From contig JAOTOM010003816.1 in assembly GCA_034440615.1 (NCBI GenBank), positions 5,001 to 69,000 on the forward strand: a stretch of DNA of 64,000 nt, given 5' to 3'. This document shows, piece by piece, positions 21,913 to 33,222 of this stretch. The stretch comes from Ashinkailepas kermadecensis (Eukaryota > Arthropoda > Thecostraca > Neolepadidae). A program made the translations under genes and the position numbers. The notes beneath the pieces are model-generated. The model did not search any database. It was not told the origin of the DNA and saw nothing but the letters and a program-made list of their open reading frames with translations. The first letter of the stretch is position 1; every line of letters starts with the position of its first letter.

Positions 21913-23100
21913 ATAGGTGTAATTTCAGCAGTGTGAGGTAACTTATCAAGGTACCAAAAGAAAACCTTAGAACTGGGTGGTGGAGTTAGGGTTGAAATCC
22001 GACCAATCAGAAACCATAGCGGTAGATTAGGCCCCTCCACAGGACAATTTAGTTGTGGACTAATTATATTATTTCGAAATGTCCCCGTTGACAACATAGC
22101 GGTCGAAATCCAAGGACTTTTTAATGGGCGTAGGTGCCTCCCCTTCCCCTGCAAATCCGTTTGCCCCCTCCTGCTTGACGCAAATATAGGTACTCCACTG
22201 GTCCCTCAATAATTTTCCGAAACATACGCCCATGGGGCAAAACCAACATTGAGGGGACAAATTACCCCTCACAAGCATACAATAAAACATTCATGCCCCA
22301 TATAAAATGGGATGAATGATGTTTTTAAATGCATTTTCTTCCAACAAACTTCTTTTCTGTTATTACAGCCTGCATGATTAGAGCTTCCCAGCTTCCATAC
22401 CTTCTCAGTCATTTACAAAACGGTACAGCACAGCGAAAACGATGGGCGTAACGGCGTGGAATTTGAAGGTTTGGATTATGTATGCACTGACATTGTTGCA
22501 TTGTTGCATTGTAATTTATGCATTGCTGTTCAATGCTTGTTCTTGCCGTGAATTTATTCGCTGAGGATATATTTTAGCTCGTGTGACAGTTGCCTTGCAG
22601 CCAGCACCAAATGTTATAAAAATAAACAAATTCCTAAGATGGCGCTCAGAAAACCAATGGAATCCACTTCTCGTTGTCACCTTTGCGAAATTGTCGTCCT
22701 ATGGCTGAAAAATGATCGTTCAAGCTTTGCTTATGACATCAAGCTGGTGGGAATAAATAACAGTAGTGATGAATCTAGCTATATTCAGTTAGACTTGGAG
22801 GACTTAAAAGTGGGTTGATCAATGGCAGATATCTGTAAGATATGCTTAGCACCAGCCCCGCCAGCTCGCTGCAATCTAGAGGCCAGCGGGAAGATTCGAG
22901 AAAGCATTGAGACGTTGGTTTGTTTTGGCACTTATGTATTTATCCAAATATTACTTATTTATACCCTGGTATGACCCAGTTTTCAACGAAAATTATTAGT
23001 GCTATTGCGTTTTGAGTAAATGATGCACCATGCCAAGAACAAACAAAACACCAATATCAAATCATATTCCCCATTCTCGAACCTAGTAAGAGCCTGAAAA
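21913..23100. other. Right interior of the 7.7-kb element, no gene seen
   Basis: This is AT-rich sequence without satellite or recognisable coding potential. Confidence 0.6.
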
Positions 23101-23467
23101 CAATATGAGACCCTAACACAATGGAGGCCCCCTTTCGGGGAACAGGAGGCCCCCTTCCGACCTTGCCCCCCTGGAAGAATTTCGTGGCGACGCCACTGTC
23201 TAAGACATACAATTCGTTCCGCTCGTTCATTTTGCTGATACCGCCCAAAGTAAACACTAATCACATTCTCCCCCAAGTATCTTCTTACGTCCCATCGTTA
23301 ATCGAAGCTTCTGGAACAACTCTCACTACCTTGACTTTCGGCCAACCTACGCTCTGCGTTTCCGTCGTTTGGAACAATCCGTGGCCTCCTACTTCCGAAC
23401 ATGTCACGCCATCTGTTGGTAGACCAGCACACTACCCACTCAACATAGGCGGCGCCACTGCTCCACC

Positions 23468-23545
23468 TACATGTTAACAGGAGTGTGATCCGGTATCCAG
23501 ACCAGCGCGCTGCTACATCTAACATGTTGGCAGGAATATGATCCG
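23468..23545. repeat. Exon 10 head duplication
   Basis: The acceptor and exon start, atgttggcaggaatatgatc then cgg...gcgcgctgcc, have a diverged copy about 58 bp upstream: atgttaacaggagtgtgatc then cgg...gcgcgctgct. Confidence 0.8.
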
Positions 23546-23697
23546 GACCTGTTCGGTAACGCGCTGCCGTGTCTGACCGCCATTGGGTGCGCGCTGCCGC
23601 CCGACTATTCGCTCACCACCGGCTACGAGGATCAACTGTTTCGCCAGAGTACGCGCACCGACGCCAAGTACATTCCCCAGCCCATCGACACGGGCAG
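23534..23697 (+). CDS. RyR: RyR exon 10 (start of RYR repeat 3 region)
   Basis: It encodes residues 473-527, with YDPDLFGNALPCLTAIGCAL and PPDYSL, then a variable loop ending PQPIDTG. The acceptor is atgttggcag before 23534 and the donor GGGCAG/gtaagg after 23697, leaving AG. Partial copies of the exon start (one, upstream) and of the exon end (several, downstream) flank it. Confidence 0.95.
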
Positions 23698-24010
23698 GTA
23701 AGGAGTTGGTTCTGGATCAGCAGAAGCAATGGCTGGGAGTGATGTCCGTGGCAATGGAGACAGGTTAGGAGTGGTGTGTGGAGCAGTAGGGACAATGGTT
23801 CGGAGTGGTGTTCAGAGCAGCAGGGACAATGGTTAGGAGTGGTGTTTGGAGCAGCAGGGACAATGGTTAGGAGTGGTGTTCAGAGCAGCAGGGACAATGG
23901 TTAGAAGTGGTGTCTGGAGAGTAGGGATATGTTAGGAGTAGTGTCTATGGCAGCAGGGACAGGTTACGGGTGGTGTCTGGAGCAGCACGAACAATGGTTA
24001 GAAGCGGTGC
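23686..24010. repeat. Exon 10 tail array, about 40-45 bp x 7
   Basis: The exon end plus donor, gacacgggcaggtaaggagt then tggttctggatcagcag, returns as gagacaggttaggagtggtg and cagcagggacaatggttagg units. In the copies the donor GTAAG has become gttag. Confidence 0.8.
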
Positions 24011-27000
24011 TGGAGTAGTAGAGACGTGTTATGAGTGGTTTCTGGTGTTCCAAATGTTCTAGATTTGGGTAGATGACATAGAAGAAAGCAAGTTTCCACT
24101 TGCACTCTCTTTTCACCAACCAGCGCCGATGCAGGGAGTCGGGGGCGGACGATCTGCTCCCTTGGTGTTCTCAAATATTGGAGAACCGAATGGTCGTTAT
24201 GGCACGATGGGTTCTATAGCCTTACTCTGGGTATGTTTAACGATGTTAGGTCGAGGGTGGCTCAAGCTGTTTTGTTGGCTTATACAATTTAAGCCTAATC
24301 TTGTCAGGGATGGATCCAGGTGAGAAAAGTGGCCAACATGCCACCGGTTTTTGGGGGTCATTGGATCAAGCATAAGGCTAGTTCAAAACAAGTTACATAT
24401 TTGAAATTAGTTGAAATCAGTTACATATTATACATGGTAGAATTATGCTTGGATGTCACATTAAAATCAGACCTGATATAGAGGTTGATATACTAATAAG
24501 CTTGCATATCCTTCCATGGATGAATTAGCTCCATATGCTAATGTAGGGGGTCCGGGCCACGTCGGGCTGGGCGGTGTCGGAGCGGGCTCTGGGGGGCACT
24601 GGCGGCACTGCCGGATGGGTGGGTCGCTGTGCGACGTCGGCCGACCGCCGCCGGCGGGCCGGCTGGATGGTTGGTGCCGTGCGTCCCCTCGCCCACCGCT
24701 TCTTCAACCGCTCCGACATCCTACCAACCTTGCTGCGGCCCGTCGCCACCACTACACGAATTTCTATCGCGAGGCCAGGCTCCTATCCACACCACATACG
24801 CCCGTGAGTGCGCCCGGCTGGTCATGCAGCGAGGAGGGGTTGTGGGCTTCGGGTGTGACGTGACACTGATGGATGGCCATGATAGAGGTACACGACCTGG
24901 GTACTGCCACCGCCGCCGGCACTCGTCCATTTACAGGACCCACCCGTGTACCCCCAGACAACAACACATCCACCATCCACTCACCCCCCGCACACACACA
25001 GCATCGACGTTCTCGGGGCAGCCAGATGCAAGCAGGGCCCGGGTAACATCCGGTACAGTTTTGGCAGTGAGGTTTCTGACAGCTGAATACTTGCGTTGAA
25101 ATCGAACCAATTCCACTGGTCCTTAAAACTACCCCTTTAAACATGTATGCAACAGTCACTCGCTCCTTTCATTCCGCACGATCATTCGGTCCCTAATAAT
25201 ACGAAAACGAGTTCGCCCACAATTTTCCCCTCCAGTGTTACGCAAGCATTTAGCGAGTCGTACTCCCTTTCACTGGGGACTTGGTTAGTCCCGAATGCAT
25301 ATTAATTACCCGCTCCGAGGCCTACTTGTAAACGGCTGACGCGACTCTCCTGATTGCATAATGTGTATCTATTGACGTTACTGCCTTAAGGCTTTGCAAC
25401 ACTGGGCGGTGAAACTTTCCCTGGGCCTCTGTGCTATCTTATAACTGAACTCAGGTATCAATGGCCAACTTACCTAACCTTACCCAATCGACGCCATGCC
25501 TGGTCTTACACGTTGAAGACGTGCGACCAGCTTCACGTATCCCACGGGAGGGCACGGATCCCTACCACGATGGGTACGTCCCCTGGTCGTCGTTATACCC
25601 TAGCCGGCCCTACCCTTTCAGCCCCGGGACTTACGGCATGCCAAACCCATCCGGTGCATCCTCCATCCTCTGTACCATCCGTGCCCACGTACAGCGAACG
25701 GAGGCGGACACATTACCCGGCAGTGTTTTGCCTATATATCCTATTGTCCGGCGCCGAACTTCCGGCGAACGCAATGTGGGGCCCCTCTAGCGGGCCCTCC
25801 CACATGCATACCATGCTCGCCCCCTCATCTGCGCCCTTGGGTCACAAAGGCCAGCGGGATTTTGCGGTCAAGAGATACCTGAGCCCAGTTAGCAGTTACC
25901 ACTTGAATAGCTCCCACGAGTAACAATCAGGAGAGTTTCGTCATTGCGCCCTTTCGTCTTGCCCCCCCTTGAGGAAGGGAGGGTCAAAGACCCCTCACGG
26001 TCGACGCCCGAGGACATATCGCCCATAAGAGGGCAGCTAGCAGACTGTCTCTCTCGCTCGCTCTGCGGGGGTCGTCAATCTCTTCTCTCGTGCATCCCCT
26101 ATCTCCGTAAATTCGCCCGAGTGAAAAGAGGGACCGTGCCAAAAACAGACAGATATTTATACTGAAATCAAGAGACAAAGACTGAGATTGAAATCAAGGA
26201 CAGATTTTTACAGGAAACATTGCATCCATTTCCTTCTCATCAAGGTATGTATTTGGAGTCCAGGGGACTCCAAGTCTATTCACATGAAACAACATCCACA
26301 TTTCCATTTATTCCTACGCTAAAATAGAAAAGAAAGGAAAGACATTGAAATACACCTGGGACACCAACTATTTCTATTTACGCACACGCACTTTTGGCAC
26401 CAACACACACACATCCCCCCCCACACACACGGAAGACGCCAGCGCCGGTGGGGTTGGTGACGATGGGACGGTGGTGGTGGAAGGTGAGGCTGCATGCCGC
26501 CGAGCATCACTCACATGGCGATGGTGGGTGGCAGGTGGCCTCGGCTGAGAGCTCCTTCTCCTCCATCCGAAAACTCAGCCATCTTGCCACCGCCGCCGTC
26601 TGAGAATTCCCTCCGTCTCCCTGTCCGGTCTGCCCTGTTCTCCCCTCCACCGTGGCGCGCCCATGAGTTTTACTCTTCCCTCATCGCCTCCGGCTTTGGG
26701 TACTTTCTCTGTCTCTCTTCCATTTTCTTTTTCCGCGAATGTTCTCGAAGCTTCGGCTGCTGCTCCCGCTTCCGCCGCGGGCCGGTTCACTCCACCCTTC
26801 CCATGTGTTACGCAGGTGCTCGAGACGTGCCCGGCCGCCTCTCGGTTGGCCTTCAAAGCCGCCTGCAGGCCTGCCTCTGGGTCGGTTTTGTTTGCGCCGG
26901 GGACGCTGTGCTGGGGGAGGGCGCCCGGCCATGCGGCGGCGCGAAAGCCGGTGTCTGTGCGTCCAACCTTTTGGGAAAAAATGTAAAACGCCTTACACTA

Positions 27001-27860
27001 ACACAAATAATTCGGTGCCTTCGTATGTTTTTAACACTTGTATGTGTAAGTGCATGAATCTTAAATTCCGGAATGCAACAAGTTTCATTCCAAAAGTTGC
27101 GGAATGCAATCAAACTAAGAGCCCAATATTGTCTGCTAGATTCCAGCCTCCATGCAATGAATGCAAACTCCGCCTACCCAGGCAAGAGTACCAAATGGAA
27201 TGGCGCGATAACGCCCATAACATCGACGAAATGGAATCGGGTAAAGCTTCGCGAAGAGCTCACAGTCAGCTGGTCAACAGCTGATCACTGTTGAAGCGAC
27301 GTGGCCATATGCTGCCGTACAAAAACCTCTCCGTTCACAAATATTTTGCAACACCAAACACGTGACGTCGGTTGGCTCTGTGCATTGAATCTGGCACAGC
27401 TCTAGTTAGGGTCAAACTAGTGATGTGCCAGAAGGCAATCTGATTCGGTGACAAAGGTGCATCAGGCTGAAAGACGAGAACATTTGTTCCAGGTATTTAT
27501 GCATTTGGCGTATATTTGAAGTCAATTTAATTACGAATATGTCTGTTAAGCGTGACACTGCTTCTATCCATGGGTAAGCAATGCCTACCTTGCCGACCCT
27601 TTGAAAACAGCCGCCAGGGACCGCGCAAAGGACCTCCAAACTTCCGCCCTCGCGCATGGAATGGAAACAATACTACCCTCTGGAGGTCATTCTTGTTTGA
27701 CCTTCACGTTAGCCCTCACGTGAGCAGGGCGTCACCGGAAAACATGAGGGACCTATCTAGGCTGTCTAGGCTTTCTGAAATAAAATTATGCTCACGGTGT
27801 GTCAGGAAAAAAAAACACATTCGTTCCCCGTCTGCCAGCAATTCGTGATGATACTCCGGT
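24011..27860. other. Intron 10 middle, 3.8 kb without recognised features
   Basis: I see several GC-rich stretches (24540-24800, 25450-25930, 26560-26960) with open frames up to 187 codons, but no family signature and no splice-compatible RyR homology. The 25170-26230 part could be an unrecognised transposon. I cannot assign it. Confidence 0.5.
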
Positions 27861-28200
27861 ACAGGGGTCGACTGACATCAGCCGACTGACATCAGCTGAG
27901 TGACATCAGCTGACTCACATCAGCTGACTCACATCAGCTGAGTGGCATCAGCTGACTCACATCAACTGGCTCACATTAGCTAACTTCCACCAGCTGACTT
28001 CCATCATCCGACGTCCATCAGCTGACTCCCATCAGCTGACTTCCACCAGCTGACTTACATCATCTGACTTCCATCAGCAGACTCCCATCAGCTGACTTCC
28101 ATCAGCTGACTCCCATCAGCTGACTCCCATAAGCTGATTCCCATCAGCTGACTTCCATAAGCTGACTCCCATCAGCTGATCTTCACCAGCTGACTGGGGT
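27861..28200. repeat. 14-bp tandem repeat rich in CAGCTG E-boxes
   Basis: About 24 copies of catcagctgactca/ccatcagctgactt. Most contain the palindrome CAGCTG, the core bound by many bHLH factors. Confidence 0.93.
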
Positions 28201-28489
28201 CAGGGTGATGGGCCGGGAGGTCAGGCCGGCTGGCCGCCGACACGAATCACACGGGTAGCTAAACGATGGTGTCTGGAGCAGCAAGGCCAGGTTATAAGTA
28301 GTGTCCGAGACAGGAGACTTCACTGCAGAGGCCGGTCAGGAACGGTGTCTGTGGCAGCAGGGGAAGGTCAGGGGTGATGACTGGAGCAGAAGGGATAGGC
28401 TAGGAGTGTTGTTTGGAGGATGAATCAGTCCGGTAGAACGCATCAGATCCTGATGCGTGGCTTTGTGCTGCAGTGACTGGTTTGGGCTC

Positions 28490-28855
28490 ATTTTGAAGCG
28501 GTGGCCAACATAAAATGGGCGTTTTCAGCATGACGTAACGTCAGCTTTTCGGTGTGAAGTGCAGGCGTCTGAACCGTGACGCAATGTCGGCGTTTTCAAT
28601 GTGACGCAACGTCAGCGTTTTCGGTGTGACGCAATGCAGGCGTGTGAACTGTGACGTAATGTCGGCGTTTTCCGCGTGACATAAGGTCGGCGTTTTCAAT
28701 GTGGGGCACCGTTTTGGCGTTTTCAGCGTGTGGTAGCGTCAGCGTTTTCAGCGTAGCGTCGTAGCGTCGTAGTGTCTCAGCGTTGGCGTTTTCGGCGTGA
28801 CGCCATGTCGGCGCCCGAACCGTAACGCGACGTCGGCGTTTTCAGTGTGACGCTG
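28490..28855. repeat. Exon 11 head array, about 26 bp
   Basis: The units are gtcggcgttttcaatgtgac gcaac and variants. The real acceptor and exon start read gtcggcgttttcagtgtgac gctgacc, so splice site and first exon bases are part of the unit. About 12 degenerate copies are present. Most lack AG at the acceptor position (ttcaatg, ttcggtg). Confidence 0.87.
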
Positions 28856-29014
28856 ACCAAGGAGATGATGGACGTCATCCAAAAGTTCAGCGACCACTAC
28901 CACGACGCGTGGGCGTCGCGGAAGCTGGAGAACGGCTGGCAGTACGGCGAGGACTACCACCGCGACGAGAAGACCCACCCGCGCCTCAAGCCGCCGCACA
29001 TGCTCTCCGAATAT
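28846..29014 (+). CDS. RyR: RyR exon 11 (RYR repeat 3)
   Basis: It encodes residues 527-583, with FSDHYHDAWASRKLENGW, KTHPRLKP and MLSEY, the signature of a RYR repeat (Pfam RyR family). The acceptor is gttttcag before 28846. The first T completes Ser. The donor is GAATAT/gtgagc after 29014, phase 0. The upstream array units resemble the acceptor plus TGTGACGC. Confidence 0.96.
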
Positions 29015-29460
29015 GTGAGCCGATCTGGCATTCCTCCCACTGCGCCTGTGTGACTTCGGCGGCTGCATGGAACCGCCAGCTCCAGTAGACGGATCAATTG
29101 ATGTGTCGCGGTGTTCCGGAAGTGTCAATTGTCGGTGCTATGCTTTGGGTCGGGTTGAGTTTGCCAACTGTGTCAGGTGTCATGTCGATTGGCTTTCGCG
29201 GCTTCGGTAAGGCACCGACAGCGAACAGTCATCAGCCACGTGGTGCCGATTGACGAGCTATTATGTTGAGGTACCTCAGCGAGGTTATTGGTCGGCCTGA
29301 GCGCGGCGCCGCGAACAGACGCGTCTCGGTCGCTCGCCCAACCTCTCTGTCACCCTCTCTGTAACCTCTGTATATAGGGTGTGTCAAAAATTGAAGGAGA
29401 AGTGAACCAGAAAAAGAAGAAGTGAAGGAAGAAGTGAAAAAGCGAACCAAAACCGGAGGG

Positions 29461-29560
<100 letters not shown>

Positions 29561-29671
29561 CCACCGGTGTGCGAGGTGACTGAGACGCGGCTGCTCGCGG
29601 CGCTATCTCGGTCACTTGGTACTGAGAATGAATGAGGTCAACCAGGTCAATTAACTCAATGAGTCAACCTC

Positions 29672-29702
29672 ATTGACTGGTTAGGAGGAATAACCAGTCA
29701 AT
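29672..29702. other. Perfect 12-bp hairpin
   Basis: The arms attgactggtta and taaccagtcaat enclose the 7-nt loop ggaggaa. Function is unknown. The (TA)n tract lies 110 bp upstream. Confidence 0.7.
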
Positions 29703-29779
29703 ACTTTGATTGGTTATTTTTGTCGGATAATGCACAGCACAAGGATTGGACGTCTGAAAAACTGAGTGAGTGAAAAAGT

Positions 29780-29835
29780 GACAGGACCTTTATAAATAGT
29801 GTCGCCCTAAAACCCGAATAACTAACCAAGCATCA
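29780..29835 (+). mobile_element. Possible SINE/LINE 3' end
   Basis: gtgtcgccctaaaacccgaa then taactaaccaa resembles the 3' end of the nested retroposon at 18741-18800 read in reverse. Only the tail is recognisable. Confidence 0.45.
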
Positions 29836-30400
29836 GTTACTGCTCGTGGTTTATCTTCTGTTCGACATCGCAACGGCTATACGTTTGAAGGCGATATTCT
29901 CTGAGCTGACTGGCGCCTCGGTGCCGCTCGTAGCTTCTCACTGTGACTTTATCCTGATACCGTGTTGGCCACAACCATATCTACAGGGTACATGATGTCG
30001 ACGACGATAATAAGTTTTATGCATCATTTGGTCATACTAGCAGTAGCATTATTTTGCCCAGTTCAGCTCATTCGGCGTCCGTTCTTGTTTATGCAATCAT
30101 CAATGTTATTCCATGTATGTCAAGGAAATTCAACGTTCTCTTTCAGATTGTTATTAATGTGTCCTGATGTGCTCTCCATAGCATTATCATTCTTTCTCAT
30201 CATCTTCTCCATGTAATCTCTTTTTGCATTTAGATGACATCTTCAACTTTTCCGATGGGATTTGTCTTTAATTACCGTCTTTAATTTAATTGTCTTTATT
30301 TACACCCTGTTCCCACCTCTCTTCCTCTTTTGGGTTGTGCGCCTGCACTCCTCAGGTTTCAGAGGGCAGTCGTCAGGAAGGTTGCATATAACGGTTGAGA
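29836..30400. other. Intron 11, no feature seen
   Basis: This is AT-rich sequence with no supported feature. Confidence 0.55.
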
Positions 30401-30402
30401 AC

Positions 30403-31112
30403 CTTCCATCTCCACGGCAGATCACTACGTCGCCAATGGGCGGGATCACCAGCCGTTCACCTTCCATCTCCACGGCAGATCACTACGTCGCCAATGGGCG
30501 GGATCACCAGCCGTTCACCTTCCATCTCCACGGCAGATCACTACGTCGCCAATGGGCGGGATCACCAGCCGTTCACCTTCCATCTCCACGGCAGATCACT
30601 ACGTCGCCAATGGGCGGGATCACCAGCCGTTCACCTTCCATCTCCACGGCAGATCACTACGTCGCCAATGGGCGGGATCACCAGCCGTTCACCTTCCATC
30701 TCCACGGCAGATCACTACGTCGCCAATGGGCGGGATCACCAGCCGTTCACCTTCCATCTCCGTTTCCACCACGGCAGAACACCACCGCCAAGGGGGAGCG
30801 TCACCTTCCACGGAGTCAACGGCCAATGGGCGTCACCTCCATCTCCACGGCAGATCAACGTCCAATGGGCGGAATCCCAGCCGTTCACCTTCCATCTCCA
30901 CGGCAGATCACTACGTCGCCAATGGGCGGGATCACCAGCCGTTCACCTTCCATCTCCACGGCAGATCACTACGTCGCCAATGGGCGGGATCACCAGCCGT
31001 TCACCTTCCATCTCCACGGCAGATCACTACGTCGCCAATGGGCGGGATCACCAGCCGTTCACCTTCCATCTCCACGGCAGATCACTACGTCGCCAATGGG
31101 CGGGATCACCCG
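30403..31112. repeat. 58-bp tandem repeat, about 10 copies with one rearranged block
   Basis: The unit contains ttccatctccacggcagatc, actacgtcgccaatgggcgg and gatcaccagccgttcacc. Copies are almost identical except for a scrambled stretch at about 30760-30890. Confidence 0.96.
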
Positions 31113-31261
31113 CCGTTCCCAGCGTGTGCTTTTTCCAGATGGCATGAGGGCGTTGAACTTCCGTTAGATTGAAGGGAGGGAGCACATAGCTTTTTAGCTA
31201 GTCTTTTCTTCTTCAATATCATCAGTCAAAGTCATTCTTCCTGTGTGCTATGGACGCGTCA

Positions 31262-32174
31262 TTGCAGCTGGGTATGTTGCAGGAGCGCGAGAGGTACCGG
31301 GACCCGGTGAGGAAGGCTCTGACCGCCATGTGTGTTGCTGGGTATGTTGCAGGAGCGCAAAAAGTACCGGGACCCGGTGAGGCAGGCTCTGACGGCCATG
31401 TGTGTTGCTGGGTATGTTGCAGGAGCGCGAGAGGTACCGGGACCCGGTGAGACAGGCTCTGACCGCCATGTGTGTTGCTGGGTATGTTGCAGGAGCGCGA
31501 GAGGTACCGAGACCCGGTGAGGCAGGCTCATGACCGCCATGTGTGTTGCTGGGTATGTTGCAGGAGCGCGAGAGGTACCGGGACCCGGTGAGGCAGGCCC
31601 ATGACCGCCATGTGTGTTGTTGGGTATGTTTCAGGAGCGCGAGAGGTACCGGGACCCGGTGAGGCAGGCCCATGACCGCCATGTGTGTTGCTGGATATGT
31701 TGCAGGAGCGCGAGAGGTATCGAGACCCGGTGAGGCAGGCTCTGACCGCCATGTGTGTTGCTGGGTATGTTGCAGGAGCGCGAGAGGTACCGGGACCCGG
31801 TGAGGCAGGCCCATGACCGCCATGTGTGTTGCTGGATATGTTGCAGGAGCGCGAGAGGTACCGGGACCCGGTGAGGCAGGCTCTGACCGCCATGTGTGTT
31901 GCTGGGTATGTTGCAGGAGCGCGAGAGGGATCGGGACCCGGTGAGGCAGGCCCTGACCGCCATGTGTGTTGCTGGGTATGTTGCAGGAGCGCGGGAGGTA
32001 CCGAGATCCGGTGAGGCAGGCTCTGACCGCCATGTGTTTTGCTGGGTATGTTGCAGGAGCGCGAGAGGTACCGAGACCCGGTGAGGCAGGCTCTGACCGC
32101 CATGTGTGTTGCTGGGTATGTTGCAGGAGCGCGAGAGGTACCGAGACCCGGTGAGGCAGGCTCTGACGGCCATG
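31262..32174. repeat. Exon 12 head array (3' splice site plus first 48 exon bases), 70 bp x 13
   Basis: The unit is gtgttgctgggtatgttgca g, then the exon start gagcgcgagaggtaccggga cccggtgaggcaggctctga ccgccatg. It is repeated every 70 bp from 31279. The last copy is the real exon start at 32127, which diverges only after GCCATG. Copies differ by a few bases and all keep tgttgcag/GAGCGC. Confidence 0.97.
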
Positions 32175-32264
32175 CTGGCGCTCGGATGGACCGTAGAGTA
32201 CGGCGAATCTGACACGCTGAGTCCCAAGGGGTCGATCCGCCGCAGCTCCTCTCGACCGGACATG
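32127..32264 (+). CDS. RyR: RyR exon 12 (RYR repeat 3 end and phosphorylation loop)
   Basis: It encodes residues 584-629, [20 protein letters not shown] then TVEYGES and a basic, serine-rich loop [16 protein letters not shown] fits the PKA consensus R-R-x-S. In vertebrate RyR the main PKA/CaMKII sites sit in the same loop between repeats 3 and 4. The acceptor is atgttgcag before 32127 and the donor GACATG/gtacgt after 32264, both phase 0. Twelve upstream copies of acceptor plus exon start exist. Only this last copy continues into the rest of the exon. Confidence 0.95.
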
Positions 32265-32274
32265 GTACGTGGCA

Positions 32275-32475
32275 CATCCACTACACCTTCCCCTCCCACC
32301 ACACCTACTGCATCCACTACACCTTCCCCGCCCACCACACCTACTGCACCCACTACACCTTCCCCGCCCACCACACCTACTGCACCCACTACACCTTCCC
32401 CGCCCACCACACCTACTGCACCCACTACACCTTCCCCACCCACCACACGTACTGCACCCATCACTCCTACCCCAT
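32275..32475. repeat. 36-bp tandem repeat after exon 12
   Basis: The units are ccttccccgcccaccacacc tactgcacccactaca, about five copies. C-rich degenerate sequence follows to about 32800. Confidence 0.93.
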
Positions 32476-32819
32476 GACACCCTTACAACCACACATACTC
32501 GACCTACCTCACCCACCACAGTTTCCCCACCCATCACACCTACGGCATGCACTACACCTACTCCCCCCACCACAGATCTCCATCAATCATACCTACATCA
32601 CCCACCACTCCTACCACACCCACCACTCCTGTCCCACCCACCACTCCTAGCTGCCAACAACAGCTCTCCTACTTACCCCACCCACTATATCTACCCCACG
32701 AACCAAGCTCACTATACCTACCCCAACCTCACGTCATATTCACACATGTCCCGCCCACCACAGCTACCTACCGACCAAAGCTCCACAGCTCTCCACCCAC
32801 TCACCGCAACTCCCTTTAG

Positions 32820-33222
32820 CTAAGCTACCAACCGACCCTGCACTCACCTGCGATTGACCTGGAAATGATATTGAGTTATGGTATAGACATGGGAAGGGAG
32901 GAACACGGTAGGTGCACCTTTTAGGAAGGAAATATACAATGTAAATTTCTTCCTAAATTCCATATTCCATAGCTTAATGTGAAATATCCGTAGGTTTGAA
33001 CCAAATCGCCGTGATGTATTTTGTACCTGAAGTTGATCCAAATAGGGGCTCCTTACCAAAGAAGCATTGGTGTGTTTTTAGATCTTCATTTATCAACGTT
33101 TTCGATATGATTGTTCTCCCGAGTGCTGTGTATGGTCCAGCTGGTGGTGTATGCGTGGCTGGTGTTTCCGTTTGGTACGTGTGTGTGGACGCCACACACC
33201 AGCGTAGCCCCACGCTGGTGTG
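32820..33222. other. Intron 12, unique stretch
   Basis: No feature is seen between the C-rich sequence and the 36-bp satellite. Confidence 0.6.

Larger units (their letters stand above)
15459..23198. mobile_element. 7.7-kb hAT-like non-autonomous element
   Basis: The left end is caagggcgtcgccacc and the right end, read inverted, cagtggcgtcgccacg. The identical 8-mer tctaagac stands immediately outside both ends (15451-15458 and 23199-23206). This is the structure of one hAT-type insertion. No transposase is visible. The interior is degenerate satellite (about 15540-19050, then about 19050-20700) and a long inverted repeat. A 60-bp retroposon is nested at 18741. The boundaries rest on the perfect duplication plus inverted ends. 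Alternatively, two separate MITEs could frame the segment, but that would not explain the matching outer 8-mers. Confidence 0.8.

Noticed and set aside
24516..25099. Overlapping 115-156-codon GC-rich frames
   Set aside because: Three frames are open at once. No recognisable domain is present, and nothing aligns with the expected RyR segment between exons 10 and 11.
26494..27284. Frames of 181-187 codons in a GC-rich block
   Set aside because: No family signature. Open frames on both strands are explained by GC content.
30262..31172. 301-codon + strand frame
   Set aside because: Translation of the 58-bp array. All three frames are open because of base composition, and it is intronic.
31248..32573. 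441-codon frame on the - strand
   Set aside because: It is the complement of the exon 12 head array and the C-rich repeat after exon 12. The content is repetitive and antisense to a real exon.
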